64,000 nt of DNA from Amblyomma americanum (GCF_052857255.1 NW_027526484.1:1213501-1277500), one strand, 5' to 3'. Positions 33,345 to 46,432 are shown, numbered from the stretch's first letter. The notes: generated by a model from the sequence alone, not told the origin. Made by a program: numbers and translations.

Positions 33345-35257
33345 ATGCACGTGGGATTATTGAAGTACACACGTCTTCCTTTCCGTGTGTCATCGGCACC
33401 AGCGTTGTTCCAAAGGGAGATGGAGAACCTTTTCCGGGGGCTGCCACATGTTGTAGTATATTTCGATGACATCCATTTCACTGGCTCGAATGATGTAGAG
33501 CACCTTCGCAACCTCAGGGATGTCCTTTCTCAACTCCGTGGTGTTGGCCTTAAGTTGAAGCTCGACAAGTGCCATTTTTTCGTCGAACAAGTTGAATACC
33601 TTGGGCACATCATAAGCAAACAAGGGCTGTCTCCAAGTTTGAGCAAAAGTATCTGCCATCCTTCTTGCACCTGCACCCTGTGACGTCAAGGAACTCCAAA
33701 GTTTTTTAGGACTTGTGAACTTTTACAGTCGTTTTCTACCAAACCTTTCCGGACGCCTCCATCCTCTGCATTTGCTTTTCATGAACGAGAAGAAATGGGT
33801 GTGGGAAAAGGAGCAAGAAAACACATTCAGTGGAGTGAAGCAGTTAAAAGCATCAGCTCCAGTCCTAGTGCATTTTGACCCAAAAAAACCATTGTGTCTC
33901 AGTTCTGATGCCTCTACGTATGGGAATGGCGCAGTTTTGGCACACCGAGAATCTGATGGTCGAGAACTGCTCATTGCTTTTGCTTCCAGATGTTTGTCTC
34001 GTGAAGAGCTGTGCAGCCTGCCAATCTTACCTGCGTACACCGCAACGCATTCAGCATACAATATGGCCATTTCCTCAGAGGACCTGGTCAAGGCTTCACA
34101 TAGACTTTGGGGGCCCATTCATTGGTCATACTTTCCTGGTCATTGTTGACGCCTACTCAGAATGGGTTGAAGTTTTCCCAGTGAGTTCAATGTCAGCGGA
34201 TGTTGTTATCAATTCATTCTGAACAGCATTTGCACAGCATGGACTGCCGGACCTCATCGTGTCCGATAATGGACCTGCCTTTGCAAGTGAGCAATATTTG
34301 GAATTCTTGACACGTAATAGAATACGTCTTGCATGCTTGTACCTCCCTACCATTCAGCTTCGAATGGCATGGCAGAGCATGTCGTACAGACTGTCAAGAA
34401 CAAGATCAAGAAGAGTGGATCATTTCAAACCCATATTTCACGGTTCTTATTACAGAACCATACCACATGAAATCACAGGCAGTGCACCGTGTTAAATGCT
34501 CATGGGAAGGATGTTCAAGACACCTTTAGATGTTCTTCGCCCAAGTCTGCATAATTGAGTGCTGCTGAGACAGCTTAGACAGAAGCTGCAGGCCGATAAA
34601 GGATGCCATTCTTCTCCATTGCCAAATGTGGGTGACCACGTATTCACATAGAATTTTCAGCAGGGGCCACCGTGGATAGCTGCACGTGGTACAAGCACCA
34701 CAGGCCAGTCAGCAGCTGCAGCCTCTCTCAGTGACGGTACTGTCTAACACAAGCTCGGTGACCACCTTCACCCTCAATCCCAAGAAGCCTCCCAGCCAAC
34801 CGCTGGGCTCCTGTGACACAAGACGCTTTGCAGGCATCCAGAAACTGTGTGTGACACCAACCTTGCTTGAGCCAGCCTTGAGTGACACTAATGGCACAGA
34901 AGAGACGGCTATATACTTTCCTAAATCAGTGTGCAGCACGCGCATGCCCCGGTTGCGAAGAAGCTCTAGGAGCCGCAAGCTAGTGCAGCGCTACTCACCA
35001 TAATGCTCTCCTTGAACAATCTAATGGGGGAGGACTGTTACAATGTTGTTCTCATTTCTAGTTTCGTTTTCATTCAGTCGTTCACGTGGCGCCACCAAGA
35101 GGCAGCGCCACGATCATGTGAGAATAAAAAGGGCACGGCACGGGCAGTGCATGTGTGTGGTTTGCACAGTGGAACACAGTGTGTATTCAGAGTGTAGCCA
35201 TTGATGGCGACCGCCGAGCTTGTACGCCTCTCGGCAAGGGCCATCATGCTCGTAACA
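33345..35257 (+). mobile_element. Decayed Ty3/gypsy 3' half with 3' LTR
   Basis: 5'-truncated. Pieces in order: reverse transcriptase (LPFRVSSAPALFQREM, VVVYFDDIHF, KCHFFVEQVEYLGHI) at 33345-33650, RNase H (LCLSSDASTYGNGAVL), then integrase (WSRLHIDFGGPF, IVSDNGPAF) out of frame and with stops to about 34500. A polypurine stretch gggggagga lies just before the LTR at 35036. No matching 5' LTR, so the element lost its front. Confidence 0.82.
35036..35257 (+). repeat. 3' LTR of decayed gypsy element
   Basis: 222 bp beginning tgttacaatgttg and ending ctcgtaaca, right after the polypurine stretch. Contains gagaataaaaagg, a likely polyadenylation signal. Confidence 0.7.
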
Positions 35258-35805
35258 AAGCCTGTTGCTCAGTTACTTTTTGGAAACGGGGTATTGACTT
35301 CTATTACGGATGTCAACTCTCATTTTCACTGCTCTCTGTTGGCGTACTACTAGAAAAACGCCTTTTTACGGAGTGAAAATTTTTATTGTAGTTGGCCTTT
35401 AAGTGTCACCCGAATCTTTTTGGCTCATCCTCTTTAATTCAGAATTATCAACAGCTGACAATATTTTTGTTTCTGCAGAATCCAGTGGCATATGGTTATA
35501 TAACAGTTTCTGTATGGGCGTGGGTTGGCATGCTGTGGCTGGGTTACTCTTGCTTTGCCCACTCGCTTCTCTGGTTGGTGGACAGCGCCTGTAGTCGTGG
35601 CCACACATCATATCTATGAAATGGAACGTGGCATGTCTGTTGTGGCACTGAGCCCAGCTATGACCACAGCAAAGCAAGCATTAAAAGCAGCCCAACACCG
35701 CATTGAAGCTTTGTGCTAAAGTTTGCGTTGAAAGTGCCTCAAACTTCATAGCGAGGTTAGCTGTGGGCTACATACATGAAGCTTCCTCAAAACCTGGGCC
35801 CGTTT

Positions 35806-36010
35806 GTGCTCGGTTGCTGACCCAAAAGACGTGGGTTCAATCCCGGCCACGGCTGTTGCATTTCTATGGAGGAGAGGTTTTAGAGACCCGTGTACTGTGC
35901 AATGTTAATGCACATTACAGAACCTCAAGTGATCGAAGTTTCTGGAGCTCTTCACTACGGTGTCCCCCCTCATAGCATGAGTCGCCTTGGGATGTTAAAC
36001 CCCAATAAAC
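35806..36010 (+). mobile_element. tRNA-derived SINE, plus strand
   Basis: Begins with gacgtgggttcaatcccggc, a good RNA polymerase III B box, and ends gggatgttaaaccccaataa. Same family as the SINE interrupted at 7012/9686. The A-box part is worn, so I do not call a tRNA gene. Confidence 0.75.
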
Positions 36011-36849
36011 CAATCCTAAACCATCTTCCGTTCAGTTCTTCTGTATAAAGATAGGTTGAGGTTATCTGTGCAGCTTCTTTTTACTTTCGAGCAATTAAGG
36101 CACCAATGGTAACCGTGCCAATGGCTTGGAGCAGGTGGCCAAGATTTCCTCAGCCAATTTTCACAAATTTACAAAGCACATGCCATATGACATATAACAC
36201 ATCAGCTCTCTCCTATCTAGAAGCACCTGAAAGCCAAAGATTGTATTGGCTAATAACATTGGCAGTGAAAGCTATGCAATGCACAGGTTCATGTGCAGTG
36301 GGCAGACTTAAAGCAGCACTGGCATTTGTGGCTGTTGCTTTGATTTTGTCAAAATCTGCTGTTGACCTCTGCATCGCTGCAGAGGAGGATGATACCACAT
36401 TTCGGCACTAATTTTCACATGCCATAATGAAACATAACAGCAGTGGTGGTTTTTCTTTTCTGAAAGACATTAGAACCAACTGCGCTTAACAGTCAGTGCG
36501 TAATGTGTAAAAATGTATCGGAAAGTTTTTGGTGGAAATTAATGTGCCTTTGATTTGCAAAGTGCCACCCTGATCAACGCGAAGAATGCATACAGAGACA
36601 ACTTGCGCTGTGCTCGAGAGAAAAGCTCCAAGAGGAAATTTTTTTTTCTTGCTACAAGCAGAATGAGACAAATATATGTGTGTGAGCTGGGAATGGATAT
36701 GTCCCTCTTTAAAAGGAATTTACACTGTTTTGAAGATGCATTAAATAACACAAGCACACAGTGGCCATGTAAGTAAATATTCCCAAACTTGCATTGAAGG
36801 ACGTTCTTTATTTCTTTTTTTTATTTATCTTTCAAACTGAATACAAAAA
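36011..36849. other. Intron sequence
   Basis: No exon or repeat recognised. Confidence 0.3.
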
Positions 36850-37120
36850 GCAATCACAAAAATTTGTTGAGCTAATAGCCGAAGCTAGTAGAGGCCGTTT
36901 ACACTGTTATTTAAGCAACAGGATGCACGCAAAGAAGAGAGAGTTCCGAGCCATTTTAATTTCTAGTGGCACGGTATTCCATACTTTAGCCCCATTATAC
37001 TCGATTAGGTGCTGTCAGTGGGTGTTTCAGGTTATAGGGTAGTTAAAATTTATATTGCTTGCATGCCTGGTATTCCTGTTAGGCAGCACAGAAATGTTTG
37101 AAGGAAGGCAATTGTTTCGT
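36850..37120 (-). mobile_element. LINE reverse transcriptase C-terminus relic
   Basis: Minus strand reads IEYNGAKVWNTVPLEIK, then FFACILLLK, the typical end of LINE ORF2 proteins (a W-N-x-L/V-P motif followed by a short helix). Frameshifted and stopped. Confidence 0.55.
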
Positions 37121-38117
37121 ATAATAATATTTACAACCATCGCGGTTTTCATTTCATACAGCAAAGGAAACTGCAAAATCTGCAACCTATTGAACTAGGA
37201 AGTACTGGACTGATACCTGTTGGAGTATGTTATTATACACAGTGCTCTTTTCTGCAAAGAGAAAATTTGATCAATATAGGACCTGTATCTGGTAGCCCTC
37301 GATTCGCAGCAGTATATGTTAAATGGCAAGTTAGAGAAATTGTTTACTTAGAGAAAATTATATAATTTTTAGCACAGTTATGTCCAGAAACCCCCATGTG
37401 TTAAGTAGAATGTAACAAGCTGAAGCAAGCTTACAGCACAAAGTATCAGTGTGTTTCCACACAGCATGTCTAAAGAAATGCTGTGGGGAAATCCTTTTTA
37501 CTGTGCATAATTAAGATTTTTTTTTTTTGCGCAGGTGCTGTTTGCTCTTTTGAACATTTTTTTTTCACCCAGTCTAGTTCAGTGCTGTGAAGTGTCACTG
37601 TGTGGCACTTAGGCGTTGTCATGTTTGTTTTTTGTTGTGTATAAGATGCTGTATGTAAAGTTCATATTTTTTTTGTCCAACTTATGCCGTTTGCAGCTTG
37701 TGCTACTGGAAGTAAAGTGTCCTAGAAACTTCTTATGTTATTTCTTTGTGTTTTGCATATAGTATATGGAAACCATTTCATAGGCACATTTTTGTTTTGC
37801 ATATACTCTGTGAAAAATTATACTCCATGTCGTTTTTTGTTTGTGTATCGCTATGTGAAAACTATGCAACTGTAGTAGGTGTAGACATTCTTTCCTGTAT
37901 TTCCTGGTGGCAGAAAGAATAGGGCAATTCTGCGGCACCCTTCTTTTGATATCCTTAAGTGTGCAAACATTGATTTACTGCCCTAACGAGCAAGTAAAAT
38001 AAAATGATCAGTACAGTGGGAGATTCAGTGGTTGCTGCGGCAAAATGGCTGTCATTACTGTAACACCGTGAAGGAAGCGTGTTCTGTTTGTTTGCCAATC
38101 CTCTCTTCATTGTGCAG
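37121..38117. other. Intron with poly-T tracts
   Basis: Runs of T near 37510, 37557 and 37668. No exon or named repeat seen. Confidence 0.3.
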
Positions 38118-38152
38118 GTCTTACGAGGAGGAGCAGCAGCTGCCCGACGATG
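38118..38152 (+). CDS. Short exon of the central gene
   Basis: 35 nt between cctctcttcattgtgcag and gtgggtggac, phase 2 to 1. Completes the Arg codon from exon 25551, then reads SYEEEQQLPDD. The phase matches both neighbours, which supports the call despite its small size. If the donor is not used, the frame runs to a stop at about 38230. Confidence 0.55.
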
Positions 38153-38489
38153 GTGGGTGGACACCTTGTGGGGGGTTGCTGACTGGCAGCAACTTTCTCT
38201 CTCTTTTCTCTGTACTTGTGATTGGATATTGAGCAGAAAAAAAAAAAAAAGTGGCACTTGTCGTGCATGGGTGGTTGTATGCAAAGCATGTATACTTGTG
38301 GGATGCTACCAGGGATAACTGTAGCCTCAGCTTTTGTTGAGTCGTAGCCTGTTCAGTCAATGTTTTACTGAGCACCTGTGAGACAGCGCAAGGGATGCTG
38401 ATGCCAGTGGCTGCACCCTCATCTTAAAGCATGTGGCACAAGAGTAGTGTAGCTTGCGCTTCATGAAAGTCTGTGTTGAGCATCATTTT

Positions 38490-39250
38490 GTTTATTTGTT
38501 TATTTGATTCCTCAAGGGTCCCATGTCAAGATAATTGCACGAGGGAGTGGGCGTATTGCAAGGCAAAAAAAATGGCTGTGGTTTAGCTCTGGTTAAACCT
38601 GGAGTGACGAGATAGCTACATCTCGCCGAGTGGAACTCGCTCAGTCGAATTGCAAAGTCAGCCTTTCGCCGCTCCGTTTCGCTGGGCGTTCCTTCTTCAT
38701 CTTCGTCCCTGGACGTGATTCACTCTTTCCCCCCTCTCCACTCCCCCTCCACTCAGTTTCGCCAGAGCGCCGCGCCACCGGCAGCTGCTCCGCACCACGT
38801 GACTAACAACGTGGCGGCACCGCCACACTGAAGGCTCGAAATGCTAGCGTAATGTAGCTATTGCTACAAAGAAATTCAATGAAAATCACGATGAATTGTT
38901 ATCGATGAGCTGCTTGAATGTTACTGGGTCGACGATGGTGGCAACTTCAGTGGCCATTCCATTCCAGTCTTATGCTGTGCGCAGGAAGAATGACTGCTGA
39001 AAAGTTGTAGTATATAGGCTTGCACAGCTCATTTCTAGTAACACAATGCATTCATCATGGCTGTGTGAAACAGCATGTTCAATTTAATTTCTGCTTTTGT
39101 TCGTTACGTCTGGACGGTACACAGCACAGCATGGCTCAGAGAGTGATGACTAACTCCAGTAATAAGGTGGTTGAAATGGCCTAATATAAGCTTTGAAATT
39201 TTTGTTCAGCGAGCAGGAAGCAGGTTGTAGGTAATGTTTGCGACATCACA
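38490..39250 (-). mobile_element. LINE 3' end with an internal repeat insertion
   Basis: Minus strand near 38985-38890 reads WNGMATEVATIVDPVTFKQL and then a stop, a LINE ORF2 C-terminus. The 3' region, seen on the plus strand near 38510, has ctcaagggtcccatgtcaag, the same signature as the LINE end inserted at 54764. A GC-rich unrelated repeat at about 38573-38870 splits its 3' region. Confidence 0.6.
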
Positions 39251-39419
39251 GATGCACTTTTAAGTATAAGAATTGCCTAAACTGGAATGATAAAAATGGT
39301 AAACTTTAAAATTGAATAGTGCCAAGCTTGTCCAAAATGATCTAGGGCAGAGAGAAAAATCTACATGAAAGTTTAATTCTAATAAGTGATCATTGAAATG
39401 AGCCTGAAGAACACACCAT

Positions 39420-39612
39420 GAGCTAGTTGGTTGTTCATCACTACGAAAACAGCACAAACTTCACGAAGGACTCAGAAAGGGAAGACGAGACAGACATTGA
39501 ACTAACAACTTCGAGGTGTCAGAGTAATAAGCCTTCAGTTGTTAGTTCAGCGTCTGCATTCCGTCTTCCCTTTCTGCGTCCTTCATGAAGTTTGCGCTGT
39601 TTTCACTCTGAT
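39420..39612. mobile_element. Small head-to-head Penelope-like ends
   Basis: Starts with agctagttggttgttcatc, a Penelope-like 3' signature, and has imperfect inverted arms of about 68 bp (39442-39509 and 39536-39604) with a 26-bp spacer. A miniature version of the structure at 7013-9685. Confidence 0.6.
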
Positions 39613-39887
39613 AATTGAAAAATCACTAGAGTTGCCCTTCTAATGTGCCTGCCTAAAGCATCCCTGCCTCACCGTTTTCTCTCTTAGTTTTGTCATTGAG
39701 TATAAATTCGGTGATCGGAAACATAATTGGCTTCTTCTATCGAAATGCTGTTGTCTGTGCAGGTATATAATCGTAATAAGGGCGAGCAGACGGTGCTGGT
39801 TTGGCCACGGCTGCCGAAATACTGATGTGCCACTTTTACTTGTCAGGGGTTGAGGCAATGGAACCAAACAGTGCATTGTTTGTGCAG

Positions 39888-39964
39888 TGTTGGAGGTGGA
39901 GCGAAAGGCACAGGCATCGTATAACAGCCGGAAGCGGTTTTGGCTCAAACAAGACAAAGCAGAG
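39888..39964 (+). CDS. Basic helical exon of the central gene
   Basis: 77 nt between gcattgtttgtgcag and gtacgttgtc, phase 1 to 0. With the G from the previous exon it starts VLEVERKAQASYNSRKRFW and ends KQDKAE. Lys/Arg/Glu-rich, likely helical. Strong splice signals and matching phases on both sides. Confidence 0.65.
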
Positions 39965-40454
39965 GTACGTTGTCAATGCTTTATTGATTGCATTATTTTT
40001 TTTTTGCGTCAGTTGTTAGGGAATTAAAGAAAATTTTAGTTTTATATTGGTGGTAGCATTGCTTTGTTTGTTGTCTTTGAGGAGGTGCCATTTTATCGAG
40101 CTTTTTATTTAAATGTTTATTGACTTAACTTACTCTCTCACTCACTCACTGTCTCATTAATTTATTTATTAGTTATACCTACAACACTATACTGTAGTAA
40201 GGCATTATTGTAGTGGGGAGGGGCTTAGTTGTAAGAAATTGTACAAAGGGAGACCTTTCATTAACAAACTGTGACACTATAAAAAACTGGCGTCCCACCG
40301 TGCAGCACAGCAGCTGAGATCCTTCTGACCCTGTTTTTGGTGCATGGTAGCCCGCAGCTGTTTTATGTGCCATAAAACCCAACACACCAACCACTAAGCA
40401 TTACTCTAGGTGTTCCAGGGAAGGCAGTCAATAATCTTGAAGTATAGGTTTTTT

Positions 40455-41685
40455 TTTAAGTAAAGAGAATTAAGCTTTTTGCAACATGGTAATACCAGTG
40501 TTGGCAGACGTCAAAAAACGGGAATCATGTTAATTAGTAAAGGGATATTTAGCCAAATTCTAAAACAGTAGAACCCCACTATAGTGAACCCGGATATAGT
40601 AAAGTGAAACTGCGGTCCCATTTCGCCTCCCATAGACAAACTGTACATTTTTTTTTTTCGGTTATAGTAAGGATTTTTTTTTCAAATAAAACGGCTATAG
40701 AAAAGAGAGCCTGGCGTACCTCCCGCGGAATGATGACAACGTGGTACGCGCGAGGCCGATATTCGGAGGTAAATGCATACCAAAGACAATAAAACGGCGC
40801 TCTTTGAGATAGCTTCACCACCAAAATTGACAGCTGTGAGGAGAAGCCAACTTAATCTTGGGGCCGTGAGGCGAAGCGTGCGGCGCGCACGAAAAAAAAA
40901 AAAAAGTAAGGCGGGCTATGAACGCAGAAAGAAGGAGGCGCGGGTCGCTCAAGACAAACTTCCTCAGAACATAAACAAAATCGAAAACGTGATAACATGA
41001 AATGAGATAACTGAAGATAAGTAATTAACACATAAAAAGACAGTAAGAGTAGTATATGGAACGTATTTGTGAGTTCCTTTCATAAACTAACACTGTGTTT
41101 AGTAAGTAGCCAGTGAATTTCCAGAGAGCATCCTCAGAGCCATACCATCACCAACAACTGATATAGTAAAGACCCTGATATAGTAAAGATTTTTTCTGGT
41201 CTGAGTCACTTTACTATAGAGGGGTTCTACTGTAGTTAACTTTTGAACTACTATAGTGATAGGCACCAGATTGCAATTAGAGATTTGCAGCCAGCCATTA
41301 GTAATAGCCATGTGAATTTTTAGAATTTCAAAAGCCTGATAACTCTCGCTGCTCCAGCACAACTAATATTGGCTACATCGTACCCAAATATGCGCGCTTT
41401 TGAAAAGCATGCAGGCAAAGCAACCCCTCCAGTGCTCGTAACTAGTCGAAATAGCCAAATCTTGTCGAGCCACAGCGCTGAGGGTAACCGCGTTCTCTAA
41501 ATCATACTGATATGGCCGTTACTAATGGCCAGCTACAAATCTCTGATTGCAACCAGATGCCTGTCAGTAATATTTACAGTTAACTATTAGAATTTAGTTA
41601 ATCACTTTACTAGTTCACGTGATTTACTTGTTTTTTGACGTTCACCAACACTGGTATTACCATGCTGCAAAAAGCTTCTCTTTAC
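40455..41685. mobile_element. Old fold-back element with a nested Tigger-like MITE
   Basis: The left arm begins gtaaagagaattaagctttttgc, and the right arm ends with its near reverse complement at about 41685. The arms agree over roughly 190 bp (shared segments gtaataccagtgttgg, gcaat-agagatttg, ccattagtaa). The left arm is interrupted at 40566-41232 by another MITE; removing it restores pairing. Superfamily not assigned. Confidence 0.7.
40566..41232. mobile_element. pogo/Tigger-like MITE nested in the fold-back element
   Basis: 667 bp with inverted ends cagtagaacccc-ctatagt (left) and its complement ending ggggttctactg. TA follows the right end; the left TA appears mutated to AA, judged from the uninterrupted right arm of the host element. 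No transposase. Confidence 0.75.
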
Positions 41686-41819
41686 CTCAAACACCCTATT
41701 TTTAAAAAATTGCAATCGGCTTCCCAGGGACGCCTCATATATCAACAAATAATCGGGGAACATCGACAGCGGAGAGTAAGGGAAGAAATTAAAGGTATTG
41801 TTGCATGCCTCAATGAGCA

Positions 41820-41965
41820 GCAGAACACATCAGCGAATCTGATCATCACTAAGGAGCATCTGTGAACAATGCTCTCAGTTGTGCTTTTGATTTGAAGTGC
41901 AGCCATCACTTTGTTAGGGAGCTACTCCCAGTTGCTAACTGTGTTAGGAAAAAGAATTATTTAAA
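41820..41965 (-). mobile_element. LINE reverse transcriptase C-terminus relic
   Basis: Minus strand reads FFPNTVSNWE, stop, LPNKVMAALQIKS, a worn LINE ORF2 end. Its 5' parts are not recognisable. Confidence 0.45.
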
Positions 41966-42647
41966 GCTATTATTATATGTGGTACTGGTACGGTCTAATT
42001 TTCTTGGTATGTATTGTCTCTCCTAGACGAAATTTGTTGCTGCTTCTTAACGAACAGTGTTCTACCTGTGCCAGTTTTATTTGTGTGTACCCTAATCAGA
42101 ACCCACGTACATATGATGCGCATTTGTTTTAAACGGAATTCTTGAAAAAATGCACCGCCTCCGCACCCCAAGTACCACTGTGCTCGCACATAGTGGGTGT
42201 TTTAAGAAGTGCGAAACAATGGGGGTGCTCTGAGCAGGCTTCCAAGTTGGTTGATTTGTCTAAACCAGATTTCTGCTTCCTGCGGCCAAACAGCTCCCAA
42301 GTGTCTCGTGCTTTTCCATGAGATTATTTGTAATTTTGATTTAAAGGTGCATTCTGTCATGCAAGTATTTAACTAAATATGATCTATAAAACACTGTCGC
42401 ATGTTTATGTATGCCTGGAGGCCCATAGCAGAAAGCGTGGAGAACTCGTTAGGGAAGAACTGTCTGCCAGATTTTGTGTGTACATTCAAGGCACCGCCAA
42501 GGCTTGAGATATGCATGTGGATTAACCCTGCCAGGCTGAACTTTTGCTCGAGTATGATGAGAACGTACGTGTTGTGAAATTTTGATCAGGTTTTTTTTCT
42601 GTGCATAGCGAACATTTTCTAACCTAGACCTCCTTATATTCAGGGCC

Positions 42648-43432
42648 CTTCGTTTTGGGTTCTTTTTCTTTTCGATGTGGGGGGTGTAGAAAACCGACCA
42701 TATTTTTCTAGCTCAAATTTGGGTGAAAATTGGGTTACTCAGAAAAAAAATTTTACGTAGTTTGGGCTTTTTTGGTACACAAGACAGTATAATGGCAATG
42801 ATTTGTTTTTCTGCTAGACACGAAATTTTCTTGTTTTGCTCAATATTTCATAAACAAAATGGAAATTGCAGATTCCAGTAAAAAGTTATTTACTAGTTAA
42901 GATTTTTTTATACCCTGTTACAAATATTCCATCGCATACTCTATCAGTCTCCCATGAGAGACTCCCGCGTCTGAGCAATACCACATCCTGCCATTATTTG
43001 TATTATGTGAAAACATTAAACATCATAGCGACGATTTTAAATGCGGAAGGTGTTGGGTCAGGGTGTTGTCAGCGTGGATGGTGCTTCCTAAGCGAAATTG
43101 ATATACAACGTCTTGTCGGCACCCATGTTCTGGCCTCTCGTTTCTACATCGTCCTTTTCGAACTTGTCCTCAGATTCGTCCCCCTCATAAGAACAAGAAT
43201 TAAAAGAGGTTCAGGGTCCTTGATTGACCAAAGACACCCCTCTGCAATAAGCTTTAGATATCCACAAATTTTCCTGTGGTGTCTTGAGCTTTGTGAGCTG
43301 AAGACCAATATGGTCTAGAAGGCCGGCCCACTTTCAGGGAAAAATCGGGTTTGACCTGATTCTTAAGAAAGAAGTTCGGTGTGCAAAAACCAGGTAAAAG
43401 TGTGTTTTACATGAAAAACGAAGGGCTTTACT
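42648..43432. mobile_element. Possible MITE with gcccttcgttttt ends
   Basis: Left end gggcccttcgttttggg and right end complement aaagcccttcgtttttcat. A 150-codon frame inside (42866-43318) has no recognisable features. No clear target duplication. Confidence 0.35.
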
Positions 43433-45520
43433 TACATTGCATAGCCTCTGCCAGCAAAATTATAATTTCCTGTGACAAAGCGTACTGCTTCCTTTTTTGC
43501 GCTTGTTCCATTTTATCTGTGAGGTTTCTTTTGTGTTGATCCCAAGTTATACATTCATATTCTAAGGCAGACATAATGTTAGTCAGGTATGTTTACTTTC
43601 AAGGATGACTGAGTGTGCTTAAAAATCACTTTGGTAAAAAACAATAAGCTTTTTGCTGTAATTTAGTATGATTAGGCCAGTGAAGCACTTCAGTAAATGT
43701 AACTTCAATATATTTAACAGTTTCTGTAGTTCAAACCACATTATTTGTTTTACACGAGCTAAGGGAGGGCTTTTTTCATCCTTTCTTTTTGTAAACTGCA
43801 CATAACATTTTTCAGTACTGAAAGTCATCTGCCATAGATTGCACCAGAGAGAGACTTTTTTGACTTTAGACTGCAAAATAGACACATCGTCAAGGAATTT
43901 GATTGGACAGTATACAGCACAGTCATTAGCGTATGGCCTGATGATGGTGGATGGAAGGTCTGCTGCTCAGTCATTTATTGACACTATTAGGCCTCAAAGT
44001 TTATTTACTAGACCAAGGTCATATACCGTCGCGCACTCCCCCATGCCGGTGTCCTTCGCATTCCGCAGTTCACGCACGTGTATGTCTCCACCGCGGCAGT
44101 CCTCCCCGCTCATACCAAGCACCACGCATGTCCAGTTCCTGCGCCCTTCCCCCAGGCCACCGCGTTGCCGTCCCCATCAGCTTGTTCCACAGTGCTCCAC
44201 TTTGACACACCTGCTCGCGGCACTGACACTGGCCCTCACAACACAAGGAATAAAAGTGCACTTTATAGATCTGATGTTACACTGTTCAGAACAACGTACT
44301 GTTTATGCAAGGGTAAACAATTGCTTATCCTCTCGAGATTATTATGAAAATGAAAGCTAACTAGGTGTGGCAATTTTTTTGCAAAAGAAGATTGTGCATA
44401 TACTTGTTGATCAGTTTTTAAACTGGTTGCAAATATGTCTGGTGCAAATTAGTTTGCTATCTTGGGAGGTATGCTTCTAATAAAACATATCTAGGCACTA
44501 TATGCTACGTATTGCTCAACCGAAGCAACGAGTCCGAGTTATCACAGCATTTGTTCTCTGAGCTCCTGAAATCTTTGTGCAGAAAACCGCACCGGGGTGA
44601 TGACTAATACACAAGGGTGCACAAATGTGGCTTCTCATTTTAGTGATCAGTCTGGTGTGATTTTGTGTACGATGAACTACCAACTAGTCCCTGTTATTGC
44701 TCACCTGATCTTGATGCATCTATGCCCAGGGCTATAGCTTTTAGCGTAGTGCGGGTTCCCATCCGAGTTCATTTAGTTGTGTTGTGCATGATAAACCGGA
44801 GGGAAAACCGTGCTGACCAGGAGAAAAATGATATTTTCCTAGAAGTGCTTTACCTAGGTTAGAGTACAGGAAGTGTTCGAGCATATCTTACAGCAAGTGA
44901 AGGTTAAAAATACTGTACAATCACTTTCTTTAAATACTTGCATCACTTTGGATGCCAGTGATGGATGCCCAGGCGAAGACAAGACCTCTTGTCGAAACAT
45001 TGGCAAGCAATCTGAGACTTTTTTTTCCCTTGTTCACTTTGTGATTATTCCAGTCTTAGGGCAGTTTTTGCATTTTGTTGTGTATTAGATAACTAAAAGA
45101 GGAGCAGCCTGTCTTGAACAATGCCTCGAAATGTAATCAGAAATTTTTTTCAGCTCCATGACCGAATGAGGATTAGCGCAGCTAGCTGACTGCAGCCATG
45201 AGTAAAGCATTTTGTATAATTTTCTTGGAAGCAATATGAGGCAGTCTGTAACTGTTGGCAGACGATGTGCTTAGGAGGTGACACCAGGGCCCTCTTGTGT
45301 GTGTTCGTCGCCGTCTTGCATGAAGGAGGCCAGTTCAACAATTTGAAGAGCTTTGGTTATGGTCGGGGAGAACCTGGCACAGAGTGTTCTTGGCCTTCTT
45401 TCTGCCTCTGCGGAGGAATCCGAAAGCTTGCAGCAGATTTGCTTGCATGCATTGGTTCTAAAAGAGGTGTATTGAATGTGTTCTTCATGTGTTCATCGTG
45501 TGGTTTCTGCATGTGTGCAG
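43433..45520. other. Intron with one GC-rich patch
   Basis: Mostly AT-rich. At about 44010-44250 there is a GC-rich, pyrimidine-rich patch ending near aggaataaaagtgc, probably a repeat of unknown type. A 173-codon frame across it (43839-44360) lacks splice support. Confidence 0.35.
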
Positions 45521-45590
45521 AACTGCTCCAGAGCGTTGATATATGGGCGGACATGGAACCAGGCAGCCTCGGAGGCTCCAAGAGACCAAG
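45521..45590 (+). CDS. Exon of the central gene before the modular part
   Basis: 70 nt between ttctgcatgtgtgcag and gtgcgttcgc. In the phase set by the previous exon (0) it reads NCSRALIYGRTWNQAASEAP and leaves in phase 1, exactly what exon B needs. A second open frame (ELLQSVDIWADM...) looks protein-like too but would need phase 1 to 2, which fits neither neighbour. Moderately sure of the exon, less of the frame. Confidence 0.5.
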
Positions 45591-46432
45591 GTGCGTTCGC
45601 ATTTGTACGTCAACACCATAGCAAGCAAGAACGAGGCAGCTGTATTTCAGGGGTGGGGGACAAAACAGGAAGTTATCAGCTTAAGCTCCTTTATTGTGTA
45701 CATGTATAGCTGAGAATAGGTAAGATTAAGGTTGTATTAGAACGCATACAAAAAACTAAAGATCCTAACAGTCTTTGAAACCAAGGAAAGCATAGGGAAA
45801 CATTACTGTTGTGATTTATTCTTTATTGTCGCTGGAACAGTGGAAAAGTAATTGGGTGATCATTTCAGACAGAAGAAGATGTAACGAAGTATAAGAAAAG
45901 AGCTGAACCTGCTAATGAAGTTGTAGGGTCGCACAAACAACATATAGGTCGTTGGTTTGGCTCTCACTGGTGGCATGTCTTCTAGATTGGTAAATTATCT
46001 CTTGTCTCAAATGAATGCTTAGTAACTACTCTACTTGACAAGAGACAATAAAAGATAAATAATAGTAAGGTATTTTTCTGCTTTCGTTTGTTCTGGAGGC
46101 TGCGCCTTCCAGTAAATGAAGTTAGTTAGCTGTTGTCTCGCAGCCATCAATGCACCATATGTAACGGTTAAAACCCTTGTGTATCATGGGTAAACAAAAA
46201 CACTGAAAGGTGCTACAGAACTGATGTGGCAAGTAACCTAGAGCATGACACTTAGCTCCTACTAGACCAGTGTCATGCTAATGATAGCGATTTTCTTATA
46301 TGCAGCTCAACACTATAGTGCAGGGATAATTGCAGCAGTTGTGGCAAAACATCGTTACACCAAGCTTAGCTCAGCATATTGCAATGACTGGATGGTGGGC
46401 AATGCAGCTGCCCATACTGGGTACTGCTTCAG

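Noticed and set aside
42866..43318. 150-codon frame
   Set aside because: Lies inside a probable MITE, has no motifs and no splice support.
43839..44360. 173-codon frame
   Set aside because: Crosses a GC-rich repeat-like patch; composition changes along it and no splice sites fit.
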